A DNA stretch of 64,000 nucleotides. It comes from PXAP01 sp964520585 (lineage in GTDB: Bacteria; Bacteroidota; Bacteroidia; Bacteroidales; PUMT01). The stretch is from the NCBI GenBank assembly GCA_964520585.1, contig CAZFOO010000002.1:1-64000 (forward strand). Direction: 5' to 3'. Position numbers and translations under genes: made by a program. This document shows, one piece after another, positions 10,125 to 19,372 of the stretch (position 1 is its first letter; every line of letters starts with the position of its first letter). The notes below the pieces were generated by a model. It saw nothing but the letters and a program-made list of their open reading frames with translations, did not search any database and was not told the origin of the DNA.

Positions 10125-11573
10125 ATGATAAACCTTAAGGAGCATTTCAAGCTATCGGCTGTATATACCTTTTTTGCCGTGTTCCCGGCCCTGCTCCAGC
10201 TTATCGTTTACCCCATAATTGAGGGGGAAAACCGGCTTGGTGCTGCTGATTTTGGTCACCTGGCTATTACTGAGGCTATCATATCCATGGTTTTTCTTAT
10301 CTGCACCTTTGGCATGGGGACAGGCATAGCAAGGTTCTATTATGACCACAAAGATGATAAAACAGGTTACAACTACCTGGTTTCATCTGTTTTGAGCGGT
10401 ATTTTAGGTCGCGGACTATTACTGATGGGACTGGTACTGGTGCTCGGTCCTTATGCAGGAAGTCTTTTCCCGCTTCCCGCTCTTCAAAATTTCGGCGAAT
10501 ATGGTCCCTCCCTGGTTATTGCCGGTTTGAACAGGTCGGTTATCGCAACTCTATTGGTACTTTACAGAAATGAAAAGAGGTTAAGAGCATTTGTAATTGT
10601 AAGTTTTTTTTCAGGAGTGCTCAGATCCGGATTTCAACTTGTGGGTGTATTCCTGTATGATCTGTCTTTCATCGGTTATGTCTACGGGACGGCTGCAGGA
10701 GGGGCTATCCTGGCCTTAATTCTTGTTTTATATACCTACGGAAGCTGCGGAATGCATTATAAGCGCTCCCTGTTGAAGGCTTTGCATAAATTTGCCGGTC
10801 CGCTTTTTTTGACTGAGTTGATATATTGGGGACTCTTATTCGCCGACAGGTTTTTTCTTATCAATAATCCTGGTGAATTGGGTATATATGATAATGCTAT
10901 GAAATTTGCCATTGGCATTCAGATGATAATCCAGGGCCTGACCAGCGCCGTTCAGCCGGAAGTTTACCGGTACATGAAACAGGGGGTGAAAGAGAAAGAA
11001 AATGAAATAAAAACCTTATCAAACCTTTTTATAGCTGAAGCTGCCGGAATAATAGCTTTTAGCATTTTACCGGTAATGCTGTTTATCCAGCTGTTTTATG
11101 AAACAGAGCTGACTCTGTCGGGGGGACTGGTGGCAATTGTTTTTGTGCGGTTTATACTCAGGGCACAATACCAGGTATTTTCCTGGCCTCTGCTCTTTAA
11201 AAAGAAATCGAATGTATTCTTTTATATTAATTCTGCCGTTCTGATAATTAATCTGGGAATGAACTGGTTTCTCACACCAGCTATTGGTTATTATGGCGCC
11301 GTTATAGCATTCCTCACCGCTTTTATTGTCCAGATAATCGCGTTGAAAATAATACAGAACAGGATTGCACCGGTCGGTTATAACTACAAAAAGGTGTTTT
11401 ATTTTCCACTGGCAATGATTATTGCAGCAGTATTACTGGAGATAATTAAACTGTCTTCACCGGCAGGTCCGTTTCTTACTTCGGGCATTCTGGTTTTTTT
11501 GATTATCGGGGGACTGGTAATTTTGTACCGGGGGGAGCTTTTAAAAATTTTCCTGAAATTAAGGTCTAAATGA
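10125..11573 (+). CDS. Polysaccharide flippase (MOP superfamily, Wzx-like)
   Basis: 482 residues with about 12-14 hydrophobic helices spread over the whole length, starting with the amphipathic INLKEHFKLSAVYTFFAVFP. This layout fits the oligosaccharide flippase branch of the MOP/MATE superfamily, which moves undecaprenyl-linked sugar units across the inner membrane. No enzymatic domain is seen. It starts at ATG after a good promoter. Its last 15 bases overlap the convergent 3' end of the polysaccharide pyruvyl transferase gene, which fits a joint role in cell-surface polysaccharide. MurJ is a less likely alternative. Confidence 0.85.
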   Translation: MINLKEHFKLSAVYTFFAVFPALLQLIVYPIIEGENRLGAADFGHLAITEAIISMVFLICTFGMGTGIARFYYDHKDDKTGYNYLVSSVLSGILGRGLLLMGLVLVLGPYAGSLFPLPALQNFGEYGPSLVIAGLNRSVIATLLVLYRNEKRLRAFVIVSFFSGVLRSGFQLVGVFLYDLSFIGYVYGTAAGGAILALILVLYTYGSCGMHYKRSLLKALHKFAGPLFLTELIYWGLLFADRFFLINNPGELGIYDNAMKFAIGIQMIIQGLTSAVQPEVYRYMKQGVKEKENEIKTLSNLFIAEAAGIIAFSILPVMLFIQLFYETELTLSGGLVAIVFVRFILRAQYQVFSWPLLFKKKSNVFFYINSAVLIINLGMNWFLTPAIGYYGAVIAFLTAFIVQIIALKIIQNRIAPVGYNYKKVFYFPLAMIIAAVLLEIIKLSSPAGPFLTSGILVFLIIGGLVILYRGELLKIFLKLRSK

Positions 11574-12872
11574 TGCCTCAAGTTTTGTTATCTGGGCATA
11601 TTCAATCACCATCCTTACACTTCTTTCCACCTGCCGGTCGATTCTTCTCCTGTTGTACCTTACTTTTTTGGGATCAAACCAGCTCAGGTCATTATGATAC
11701 TTTCCGATCAGATCAATTGCTTCATCTATACCGGTTTTCCGGCAGTCAATAGCCAGAAAATCATCCAGAAACTCCGCCATGATATCAGTATATTTTATAT
11801 GCCAGGCAAGGCTGATTACCGGTGTTCCCATGTATAATGCAGATGCAACCGAATGATAACGCCCCGTGATGTAAAATGAAAGCAGCCCTATAACAGCCCT
11901 GACCTCACTGTATGAAAGTTCTTCTCCGGTTATAAAAACATTCTCTTTTTCTCCTGTCTCATCCATTAGCTCTCTGGCAAGATGAAAGTCGCATTTATTT
12001 GGGTCTATCCTGTCCATTGCATGTGGAATAATAAGAACCTGGAAACCGCGGCTTCTGTATTCACCGATAAGCCTTTTACTAAGTGCACGGTGATTAAGCC
12101 CGACAGAATTATTGCTGTCTGCTGAAGTTATGCCGCTTAGCACCCTGCTGGGAGAAATTCCAATTACAGGCTTGGCGGGATCTATTCCGAGGGAAACAAG
12201 GTAATCTGTTGCTTCAGATTTTGATGCGGGTTTTAGTACAAGTGAAACGTCGGGAAACAGATATAAAGGTGTTTTAAAATTGAATTTTCTCAGATATTCA
12301 AGATTATTGCCTCCCCTGATAAAAAGGAAAGGCAGATCTTCCAGTAATCTTTTGGTTATGCGCCTGAACAGAAAACCCTCAAGAGGTCCGTATGATTTGG
12401 TATATTTGAAATATGGAGTAGCATGCCGCTGCGACATTTTTTGGAACATGCGGCAAAAGAGTAACTCACCCCATTTCTTTTTTATTCCGCTGTTACCAAT
12501 AAATTCGATTCCTGCCATATCAATAACCATATCTGCTTCTTCTACCGATTTAACCAGATTACGGTACATATTAACAGGACCAGATTTTTTACCGTGTTTA
12601 TAAAACCCTGGCAAAAAAAACAGCTTTTCTGCAAACTTAACAAAGGGGTGTAACATATCTATCAGAAAACTATATTTCCAGTAACTTAACAATCTGATGT
12701 TCCTTTCCTCTGCAAATTCAATGTTTGGTTTGTTATAATAAGCAGACTGCACCGGCATAGTAAATTCAACATCTGCAATTTTTTTCATTTTCCGGATAAG
12801 CGGCAGTACAAGTCCCTGAACACCATAATTATATTTCAGGTCATATACATCGGTAATAACTATCTTCATCAT
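11559..12872 (-). CDS. Polysaccharide pyruvyl transferase family protein
   Basis: 437 residues. Features are an N-terminal MKIVITDVYDLKYNYGVQGL, a central VIGISPSRVLSGITS, and the C-terminal block 'ITGRYHSVASALYMGTPVISLAWHIKY', typical of the CsaB/WcaK-like GT-B fold in which R-x-H-x-x-x-x-A-L binds the donor. Known members add ketal pyruvate to cell-wall or exopolysaccharide sugars; others are uncharacterised. The upstream neighbour on the same strand (86 bases away) encodes an FrhB-like protein, a pairing often found in exopolysaccharide loci. The first two codons are both ATG. The substrate cannot be told. Confidence 0.85.
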   Translation of the reverse strand: MMKIVITDVYDLKYNYGVQGLVLPLIRKMKKIADVEFTMPVQSAYYNKPNIEFAEERNIRLLSYWKYSFLIDMLHPFVKFAEKLFFLPGFYKHGKKSGPVNMYRNLVKSVEEADMVIDMAGIEFIGNSGIKKKWGELLFCRMFQKMSQRHATPYFKYTKSYGPLEGFLFRRITKRLLEDLPFLFIRGGNNLEYLRKFNFKTPLYLFPDVSLVLKPASKSEATDYLVSLGIDPAKPVIGISPSRVLSGITSADSNNSVGLNHRALSKRLIGEYRSRGFQVLIIPHAMDRIDPNKCDFHLARELMDETGEKENVFITGEELSYSEVRAVIGLLSFYITGRYHSVASALYMGTPVISLAWHIKYTDIMAEFLDDFLAIDCRKTGIDEAIDLIGKYHNDLSWFDPKKVRYNRRRIDRQVERSVRMVIEYAQITKLEASFRP

Positions 12873-12958
12873 TGCATGAATTTAACAAATTAACCGGAAC
12901 GACGGTCTCTATATTACAAAATAAGTCAACTGCTTTTACACCAGTATAAGCCTGATAA

Positions 12959-14266
12959 TCACACCCTGTCTTTTCTTTTCAAAACTATTCCGGTGGCATA
13001 GGCTATCATTTCTTTAAGCTTAAAGGGCAGGAACTCCAGTAATCTCATATGTCTGAATTTACGATCAAATTCTTTAGAAGTGCCGGAAGAGAAAAGTCTC
13101 ACTGACCGTTCAAAGCGCTTAGCGGCTTTATGGTTCGTTTTAACTTTATGGTTGGTAGCGGGTATCGGTGGACCGTAATCCGGTACATACCTGCCTCTCT
13201 CTTTCCAAATAGAAACTGAAGTATTCCAGGTGGCCCTTCTGGTGGCTATATCCTGCCCTTTTTCAATCTTGTTAAGATCTGCCGGTCCTAACTCAATATA
13301 TCCCTTCTTCCCGGCGTCCTTAAGCAATTCTTCTCCCCTCTGTGTCCAGCAAACTGCTGCTGTCTGTCCCTGCCTGGATTTATCTAATCCCCAGGTATCA
13401 CCGAGTGAAATATCAGAATACATATTCAGCTTGTCATGGCAAAGAAAACAATAAGGAGGTTTTAAAAATCTTTTTACAAAGACTCTCTTTGAATTGGGGA
13501 CTTCCACTGTTTCTCCCTCTTTTGTCTCAATAACACAGTTCCCGGGAAAAGATCCGTAACGTTTATCAATATATCTGAATCTGCTTATTTCTTTGGCTTG
13601 GATCTTTGTACCGGAAATAAGATGGTCAATTGTTTTATAAGATAATACTGAGTCACAGAATAATCCTATTATAAAAGGTTTTTCTTTACCTTTCTTTTTA
13701 TGGGCCAGATAATTGTGTAGCCCTCTTATCTGGCATGAAAGTCCCACATATACCAGGTTCCCGGTGTCATCAATATCCTTTAGGACCGAATTCAAACCAA
13801 CCGGTCCATACCAGGAAGACTGTGCTGGAGATAAGTCCGCTCCACTTTTAAAAACAACAGGCCCGTGTCTAAGAGGATTTTCTTGTTGCGCTGTTAAAAG
13901 CGCTTTATTTACAATTCCACTGTCCAGCAAATAAGAAACCAGTGCGGTGGCAATACCTCCGCTCTTGCCATTTTCTTTAACAGTCCTGCTTCTGGCATAA
14001 CCACAGAAACCGGATAATGGCCGCCCCGAAAAAGGATCTGCACCGGAACGGATCAGTTCCGGCAAAACATGGGTTGCGGAGCAAACTTTTGTGCAGGCTC
14101 CACATAAAATGCACTTTTCATGGTCAACTTCAGCCTGCAGCAGCCCGGTTGGTGATTCATAAATACTAATGCAATCGACCGGACAAACAGACACACAGGT
14201 AGCACATCCGTTACAGAGTAACTCATCTGCAACAAATTGCACTGTGACTGTTTTATCCTTTACCAT
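12959..14266 (-). CDS. Coenzyme F420 hydrogenase/dehydrogenase beta-subunit-like ferredoxin protein
   Basis: 435 residues. Two ferredoxin-type 4Fe-4S motifs lie at the N-terminus (CNGCATCVSVCPVDC near residues 15-35 and CILCGACTKVC near 50-65). FrhB N- and C-domains follow, with SGGIATALVSYLL, GLSCQIRGLHNYL and a Cys cluster KPPYCFLCHDK near the C-terminal third, ending in SDISLGDTWG. In archaea FrhB binds FAD and F420; in Bacteroidota such homologues sit beside polysaccharide pyruvyl transferases and have no established reaction. The adjacent gene here is of that type. A redox role in modifying a surface polysaccharide is inference. Confidence 0.85.
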   Translation of the reverse strand: MVKDKTVTVQFVADELLCNGCATCVSVCPVDCISIYESPTGLLQAEVDHEKCILCGACTKVCSATHVLPELIRSGADPFSGRPLSGFCGYARSRTVKENGKSGGIATALVSYLLDSGIVNKALLTAQQENPLRHGPVVFKSGADLSPAQSSWYGPVGLNSVLKDIDDTGNLVYVGLSCQIRGLHNYLAHKKKGKEKPFIIGLFCDSVLSYKTIDHLISGTKIQAKEISRFRYIDKRYGSFPGNCVIETKEGETVEVPNSKRVFVKRFLKPPYCFLCHDKLNMYSDISLGDTWGLDKSRQGQTAAVCWTQRGEELLKDAGKKGYIELGPADLNKIEKGQDIATRRATWNTSVSIWKERGRYVPDYGPPIPATNHKVKTNHKAAKRFERSVRLFSSGTSKEFDRKFRHMRLLEFLPFKLKEMIAYATGIVLKRKDRV

Positions 14267-14286
14267 AAGACGCTTAACAAATTGTG

Positions 14287-16653
14287 TTACTTTAAATTAA
14301 CTTCAAACAGCTTCAGTATACGCCGGTATTCATCAACCCAGCTGCTGGTTTCAGTAAATGAATGCCGTTCTACCGGATATACGGCAAGTTCCCAGTCCTC
14401 TTTTCCCAACTCTATCAACCGTTGAGTCAGCCGAACAATATCCTGGAAATGTACATTATCATCAACCATGCCATGACACATTAAGAGATCTCCCTCGAGT
14501 CCTTCGGCAAAATAAATGGGAGAGCTGCGAACAAACGCCAGACTGTCACTTACAGGTGTATTGAGAATATTTGATGTATAACCATGATTATAATGTGCCC
14601 AGTCAGTTACCGACCTTAAGGCAGCACCGGCAGAGAATATATCCGGATGGTTGAACATCCCCATAAGAGTGATAAATCCCCCGTACGAGCCACCGTATAT
14701 CCCGATACGGGAAGGATCTATATCATACTCTTCAACCAGGAACCGGGCACCATCAACATTATCGGAAAGATCCTTCCCTCCCATATGCCGGTAGATACCG
14801 GTCCGCCAGTCGCGGCCATATCCGGCACTGCCCCTGTAATCGATGTCTAAAACTGTATACCCTTTATCTGCCAGCAAATTATGGAACATATATTCCCTCA
14901 GATAACTGCTCCACCATTTATGCGCATTCTGAAGGTAACCGGCACCATGAACAAAAATAACTGCGGGTCCGTCCGGATCAGGATCTTCAGGCCGGTAAAG
15001 CCTTGCCCATACTTCCTCTCCGTCCCCGGCAGTAAAGGTAAGGAGTTCCGGTTCCCGCCATTCATATTCCTTAAATTCCGCGGTCAGTGAATTAGTTATC
15101 CGGGTGTAACCGGCACCAGGTTTATTGTCCGCTATAAACAACTCCCAGGGTTTATTAAAATATGAATACCTTACAGCCAGTTTTTTACCATCGGGTGAGA
15201 TAACTGCATCATTTCTTCCCTCCTTCTCCGTGATCAGGGTCCGCGCTCCCCCCTCAAGAGGCATACGGTAAAAATGACGCTCTCCCGGATGCACTTCATT
15301 AGATGCAAAATACCAGTGTTTCCCGTCCGGTGATATCTCTGGATCATAAATCTCGAAATTACCTGATGTCAGTGCCTGCTTTTCACCGGTATTTACATCA
15401 AGTGTATAAAGATGAGACCAGCCTGTCTCTTCTGACTGGAACCAGATTTTATTGTTACATGGCATCCATCCCATGCCGCCACCGCCCCAGATATTTATAC
15501 CGGGGCCGGCAATCCATGCTTCATCCCTCTGACGGTCAAGTAAACTTAACTCTCCGTTTTCAGGGTCGAGCAACATGATCCATCTGTCTTTGTTATCTTT
15601 TGCCCTGATATTAACGATTGCATTTTCCCCGTCTTCCGACCAGAATATGCCAGTTACCAGAACCTCCCGGTCCTCATCAAGCTCTTCGCCTTCAAAACCA
15701 TATTCTATTCTGTATTCGGGCACATCCCTTATGCCGGGTATATCAGTTGTTTTTATCTCATAACTTGTTTTTTTTTCAATATTATAGATTCCGGCAGAAA
15801 CAGACATCCCGGGCATTCCAACCTTAGCATTGGTTGTTGAATGTTCGGTATATCCAGAGAAAGTAACAAATTCGGGTATAATGGCCTGTTTTGCATCCTG
15901 CCGGGAATAAAGGGAATAGGTTACAAATTTTTCTCCGGCATTCAATTGTATGTTTCCTGCAGTTGCATTCCCGGTATATATTGTAAGAGGCCTTTCAGGC
16001 TTATCATTTTCTCTCTGCTTTTCTCTCTGTTCCTCCATCTCCTTCCTTTCCCGGAGGACCTCAAACAGATCTAACTGCTGTTCTTCCAGCCATTGATCCT
16101 GTGGACTTCCGGATCCTTCAGCCGGCTTGCTTCCCTTGCGGAAATCAGTAACCTGCCTCGTCTTTCCCGATACCAGGTCTATCACAAATAAATTATTCCC
16201 GGAAACATAGCTTATACCTTTTTCATCTTTGGTAAAGCCGGGCGATGAAGCTCCCTGAAGTGTGTTAGTAAGCTGTATTGTTTCGGATCGTTTCAGATCT
16301 CTGATAAAAATATCCCCGTTTTTGATATAGATTATCTTTTCCCTTTTCTTGTCGTAAACTACTTGCCCTGGAGGGAGTTCTCTTCGCTGGCGGGGACTGA
16401 CCTTTTGGACTTCACCGGTTTTTAAATCATAGCTGTATAATGAATCGGAGGGAAAACCTTCCGGATTCCACTGAAAATAGATTGTTCTGCTGTCTTGTGA
16501 CCACCAGGGATTTCCGGGCTGGGGACCGATATACTCGTCTCCCTTCATAATATTCTCAAGTGACAGGAAAGTTCCCGACTGAGCATACAGATAAACTGTA
16601 AAAAGAGGTAATAAAGAACAAGCCGCCAGGATAGCTACAAAGCGTCGTAACAT
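14287..16653 (-). CDS. S9 family prolyl oligopeptidase / dipeptidyl peptidase IV-like serine peptidase
   Basis: 788 residues. A signal peptide (MLRRFVAILAACSLLPLFTV) precedes a WD40-like beta-propeller with repeated 'SPDGK' and 'WSxD' blades, then a C-terminal alpha/beta-hydrolase domain. The nucleophile lies in GGSYGGF (near residue 650), Asp in HGMVDDNVHF (near 733), and His in VERHSF (near 765), a complete triad. It should act in the periplasm on proline-containing or other short peptides. It differs from classical DppIV in lacking an evident double-Glu motif that I can place with confidence. It starts at ATG 20 bases upstream of the FrhB-like gene in the same direction. Confidence 0.9.
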   Translation of the reverse strand: MLRRFVAILAACSLLPLFTVYLYAQSGTFLSLENIMKGDEYIGPQPGNPWWSQDSRTIYFQWNPEGFPSDSLYSYDLKTGEVQKVSPRQRRELPPGQVVYDKKREKIIYIKNGDIFIRDLKRSETIQLTNTLQGASSPGFTKDEKGISYVSGNNLFVIDLVSGKTRQVTDFRKGSKPAEGSGSPQDQWLEEQQLDLFEVLRERKEMEEQREKQRENDKPERPLTIYTGNATAGNIQLNAGEKFVTYSLYSRQDAKQAIIPEFVTFSGYTEHSTTNAKVGMPGMSVSAGIYNIEKKTSYEIKTTDIPGIRDVPEYRIEYGFEGEELDEDREVLVTGIFWSEDGENAIVNIRAKDNKDRWIMLLDPENGELSLLDRQRDEAWIAGPGINIWGGGGMGWMPCNNKIWFQSEETGWSHLYTLDVNTGEKQALTSGNFEIYDPEISPDGKHWYFASNEVHPGERHFYRMPLEGGARTLITEKEGRNDAVISPDGKKLAVRYSYFNKPWELFIADNKPGAGYTRITNSLTAEFKEYEWREPELLTFTAGDGEEVWARLYRPEDPDPDGPAVIFVHGAGYLQNAHKWWSSYLREYMFHNLLADKGYTVLDIDYRGSAGYGRDWRTGIYRHMGGKDLSDNVDGARFLVEEYDIDPSRIGIYGGSYGGFITLMGMFNHPDIFSAGAALRSVTDWAHYNHGYTSNILNTPVSDSLAFVRSSPIYFAEGLEGDLLMCHGMVDDNVHFQDIVRLTQRLIELGKEDWELAVYPVERHSFTETSSWVDEYRRILKLFEVNLK

Positions 16654-16828
16654 AAAGCAGGGATTTAATTTTGTAAACAGCCTGCAAAATACAAAAAAAG
16701 TTGGTTAAGGCTGCCAATTTTAATACTCATGAGGCCACGGTAAACAAATAATTGTCCGGAAAATGAGTTTTTATCTATCCTGGATAACTATCATAACTAA
16801 TTGACCTAATAAGGATTCAATCAATTAA

Positions 16829-17833
16829 TTAAACTCTTTCTCCTGAAGGTAAGGCTTCACGGAATTCCTGTGGTATCATGTCAATAATATTCAGGATCTC
16901 CTCCACGTCGAGCGAAGTTAAAAGCCTAAGTCTTGTTTCCCTGAAATTTACCAGTCCCTTAAAATAGGCAACAAAATGACGCCGCATTTGCAATATTCCC
17001 ACTCTTTCTCCTTTCCTTTCAATCGATTTGAGAAAATGCTCCTTTGCTATCTGCGATTTTTCAAGCAGGGTCAACGGAGGCAATAATGTCCCCGTATCCA
17101 AATAATGCCTTATTTCCCTGAAGATCCATGGTCTCCCCACCGTGGCACGTCCTATCATGATCCCGTCAACACCATACCGGTCAAACATCTCTTTTGCCCT
17201 TTGAGGCGAATTAACATCCCCGTTACCAAACACGGGAATTTTCATGCGCTGATTATTCTTAACCTCACCAATAAGATGCCAGTCCGCGCTCCCCTTATAC
17301 ATCTGCGCCCTTGTTCTTCCATGTATTGTTATAGCCTTAATACCAACATCCTGAAGTCTTTCGGCGACCTCAACGATGGGTTTGCTGCTTTCATCCCATC
17401 CCAGGCGGGTTTTTACAGTAACCGGGAGGGATGTGGCTTTAACAATTTCCGAAGTCATTTCAATCATCAACGGAATATTCCGAAACATACCCGACCCCGC
17501 ACCCCGGTTCGATATTTTTCTAACAGGGCATCCATAATTTATATCTATCATTTCGGGCGCTGATCTTTCAGCCATACCAGCAGCATTAACCATTGCTTCT
17601 GTAATATGTCCGTAAAGCTGGATTCCCATGGGTCTTTCGTAATCAAATATATCTAGTTTCTGCACACTTCTCCTTCCGTCGCGGATTAATCCATCGCTCG
17701 AGATGAATTCGGTGTACATAAGATCAGCTCCGAATTTTTTACACATATACCTGAATGAAGGATCGGTGATATCCTCCATTGGGGCAAGTAAAAGCGGCTT
17801 ATCCCTTAGTTCTGTATTTTCTATTTTAACCAG
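16829..17833 (-). CDS. dusB: tRNA-dihydrouridine synthase B, apparent CTG start
   Basis: The enzyme reduces uridine to dihydrouridine in the tRNA D-loop with FMN and NADPH. Motifs visible are APMEDITDPSFR (FMN loop), DINYGCPVRK with the catalytic Cys, KTRLGW, ITIHGRTRAQMYKG, and GNGDVNSP...GVDGIMIGRA. The first ATG (17779) lies inside the FMN loop, so it cannot be the real start. The frame is open up to a stop at 17849-17851, and it contains no ATG, GTG or TTG between them. The CTG at 17831-17833 gives (M)VKIENTELRDKPLLLAPM, which aligns with the normal N-terminus of Bacteroidota DusB. Either CTG is used, or an ATG was lost by mutation or sequencing error. Confidence 0.9.
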   Translation of the reverse strand: MVKIENTELRDKPLLLAPMEDITDPSFRYMCKKFGADLMYTEFISSDGLIRDGRRSVQKLDIFDYERPMGIQLYGHITEAMVNAAGMAERSAPEMIDINYGCPVRKISNRGAGSGMFRNIPLMIEMTSEIVKATSLPVTVKTRLGWDESSKPIVEVAERLQDVGIKAITIHGRTRAQMYKGSADWHLIGEVKNNQRMKIPVFGNGDVNSPQRAKEMFDRYGVDGIMIGRATVGRPWIFREIRHYLDTGTLLPPLTLLEKSQIAKEHFLKSIERKGERVGILQMRRHFVAYFKGLVNFRETRLRLLTSLDVEEILNIIDMIPQEFREALPSGERV

Positions 17834-17910
17834 ATGCTTAAATTTATTTCAATAGTGAACATAACAAGATTTAGGTTGTAATATTGCTTAATTTTTAAGA
17901 TTTCTGAATA

Positions 17911-17979
17911 TTTATCCTGTAAAAAGCAAGGAGTCAAAATTTCGTCAAGAGGGTACAAAATTTTAACATGCGGTTGATT
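17911..17979 (+). repeat. Dispersed intergenic repeat, module 1 (copy at 17.9 kb)
   Basis: The first 54 bases match 49914-49967 at 45 of 54 positions. The core includes AAAATTTCGTCAA and TACAAAATTTT, so the AAAATTT/AAATTTT ends could pair. In both places it lies 120-220 bases upstream of a hairpin repeat unit, in a divergent intergenic region. Confidence 0.65.
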
Positions 17980-18028
17980 ATACATGCTATTATTAGTTCT
18001 ATTCGTAGTATTCATCAGATGTATAATT

Positions 18029-18248
18029 GATCTGTGGTCTATTTTGAATGCAACCGACTTTACATTTTGCTAAACTGATCTGATGAAAAATTCAGATAAA
18101 AAATTTGACCTGAAGGTCGATTTCCCATGCAATATATTGCGTTTTGTTGTTATATTCTTATAAAGTATAGTTAGCACTGTGGTTAACAATGTGTTAATAA
18201 TTCATGATCCGGATATTTTGCTTTTCGGTCCATGGAACCCTCATATAT
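18029..18248 (+). repeat. Dispersed hairpin repeat, copies B0 and B (tandem, degenerate) with tail module
   Basis: Copy B0 has GATC-TGTG-GTC (from 18029), arm ATTTTGAAT (18041-18049), a 33-base loop and arm ATGAAAAAT (18083-18091); seven of nine arm positions pair. Copy B follows after a 78-base period with a perfect GACC-TGAA-GGTC (18107-18118) and ATTTCCCAT (18120-18128), but its right arm is lost. The tail at 18201-18245 matches 9910-9954. The region is the divergent gap between dusB and the CPBP protease gene, 76 bases upstream of the latter. Confidence 0.75.
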
Positions 18249-18323
18249 TATTGAGATAAAAATATTAATTTCGTTGATTCCATTAAAAAAGAGATGTTAA
18301 TCTAATTGCTAATATAATAGACT

Positions 18324-19250
18324 ATGGGAAAAGGTATTCTTCAAAATACTAGTCCGTTCACAAAGTTAATGTTTTCTGCATTTTTTATTCTGGCCAGTTT
18401 TCTTGTGGCTCTTTTCGGGGGACTACTGCTTGCCATGCCGATATTTGACATGGGCTTCATGGAGCTGGTTGAGAATATGTCAAATATTTCACATCCCGAT
18501 TATGCAAACCTGCTTAAATATTTCCAGGTAGTTCAATCCATAGGCCTTTTCGTAATACCACCCTTTATCCTGGCGTGGTTTTTTGGTGGCGATACCTTAA
18601 GGTATCTTCAACTTAACAAGAGAATCAGCGGGAGGACCATTATGCTAACCACGATAATCATGATTTCGGCCATACCGCTTATTAACCTTCTGGCGCACCT
18701 GAATACTCAGATCTCACTGCCTGATTTCATGTCTCCTATTGAAGATTGGATGAAACAAGCCGAGGAGTCTGCCAAACAGCTCACTGAAACTTTTCTTCGG
18801 GCAGATACTATAGCGGACCTTTTGTTTAATCTTTTTGTAATAGCAGTGATCCCTGCCATAGGTGAAGAATTACTTTTCAGGGGGGTTGTTCAGCGGCTTT
18901 TCGCAGAATGGACAAGGAACAAGCATGCCGGGATATGGATATCAGCCATAATATTCAGCGCCATGCATCTGCAGTTTTTCGGTTTTATTCCACGCATGAT
19001 GCTTGGTGTTATGTTCGGATATATGCTTATATGGAGCGGACGAATGTGGATACCAATTACAGCACATTTCGTTAACAATGCAGTGGCAGTGCTGGTATAT
19101 TTTTTTATTCAGAAAAAACAGGTTAGTGAGGACATGGAAACCATTGGGGCAGAGCCGGGGGATTGGCTATATGCGTTGCTTAGTCTGATTTTTTTTGTTT
19201 TCTTTCTTACATTCTTCTACAGGAGCTATAAAAATAGTATAACCAACTGA
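18324..19250 (+). CDS. CPBP family intramembrane glutamic endopeptidase
   Basis: 308 residues with about seven to eight hydrophobic helices. The three Abi/CPBP motifs are present: EELLFRGVVQR (motif 1, Glu-Glu and Arg), the F/H-containing second motif HLQFFGFIPRMMLGVMFG, and HFVNNAVAV (motif 3, His-Asn). Members are Rce1-like membrane proteases acting on prenylated or membrane-bound substrates; bacterial roles include peptide maturation and self-immunity. No bacteriocin-like neighbour is seen. It starts at ATG and lies directly downstream of the tandem hairpin repeat. The 3' end faces the unknown gene at 19.4-20.1 kb. Confidence 0.9.
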   Translation: MGKGILQNTSPFTKLMFSAFFILASFLVALFGGLLLAMPIFDMGFMELVENMSNISHPDYANLLKYFQVVQSIGLFVIPPFILAWFFGGDTLRYLQLNKRISGRTIMLTTIIMISAIPLINLLAHLNTQISLPDFMSPIEDWMKQAEESAKQLTETFLRADTIADLLFNLFVIAVIPAIGEELLFRGVVQRLFAEWTRNKHAGIWISAIIFSAMHLQFFGFIPRMMLGVMFGYMLIWSGRMWIPITAHFVNNAVAVLVYFFIQKKQVSEDMETIGAEPGDWLYALLSLIFFVFFLTFFYRSYKNSITN

Positions 19251-19284
19251 CTGCATTTGAGGCATATGAATCCGATTATAGCTA

Positions 19285-19362
19285 CTTCTGATCTCTAATT
19301 TAAGTTGATAAATCCAGCCAAGGCTTCTGAACTGTAATTGAAGTAAATAAATTCACTCATGG
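19285..19362. repeat. Diverged 39-base tandem duplication between convergent genes
   Basis: Units 19285-19323 and 19324-19362 start with CTTCTGA and are identical at 30 of 39 positions. They fill the gap between the converging 3' ends of the CPBP gene and the unknown gene. No terminator hairpin is evident there. Confidence 0.7.
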
Positions 19363-19372
19363 CGAATATCCT

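Noticed and set aside
17821..18015. 64-residue minus-strand ORF upstream of dusB
   Set aside because: It overlaps module 1 and the dusB leader in another frame. It could matter only if a frameshift joined it to dusB, but its sequence does not resemble the DusB N-terminus, while the CTG frame does.
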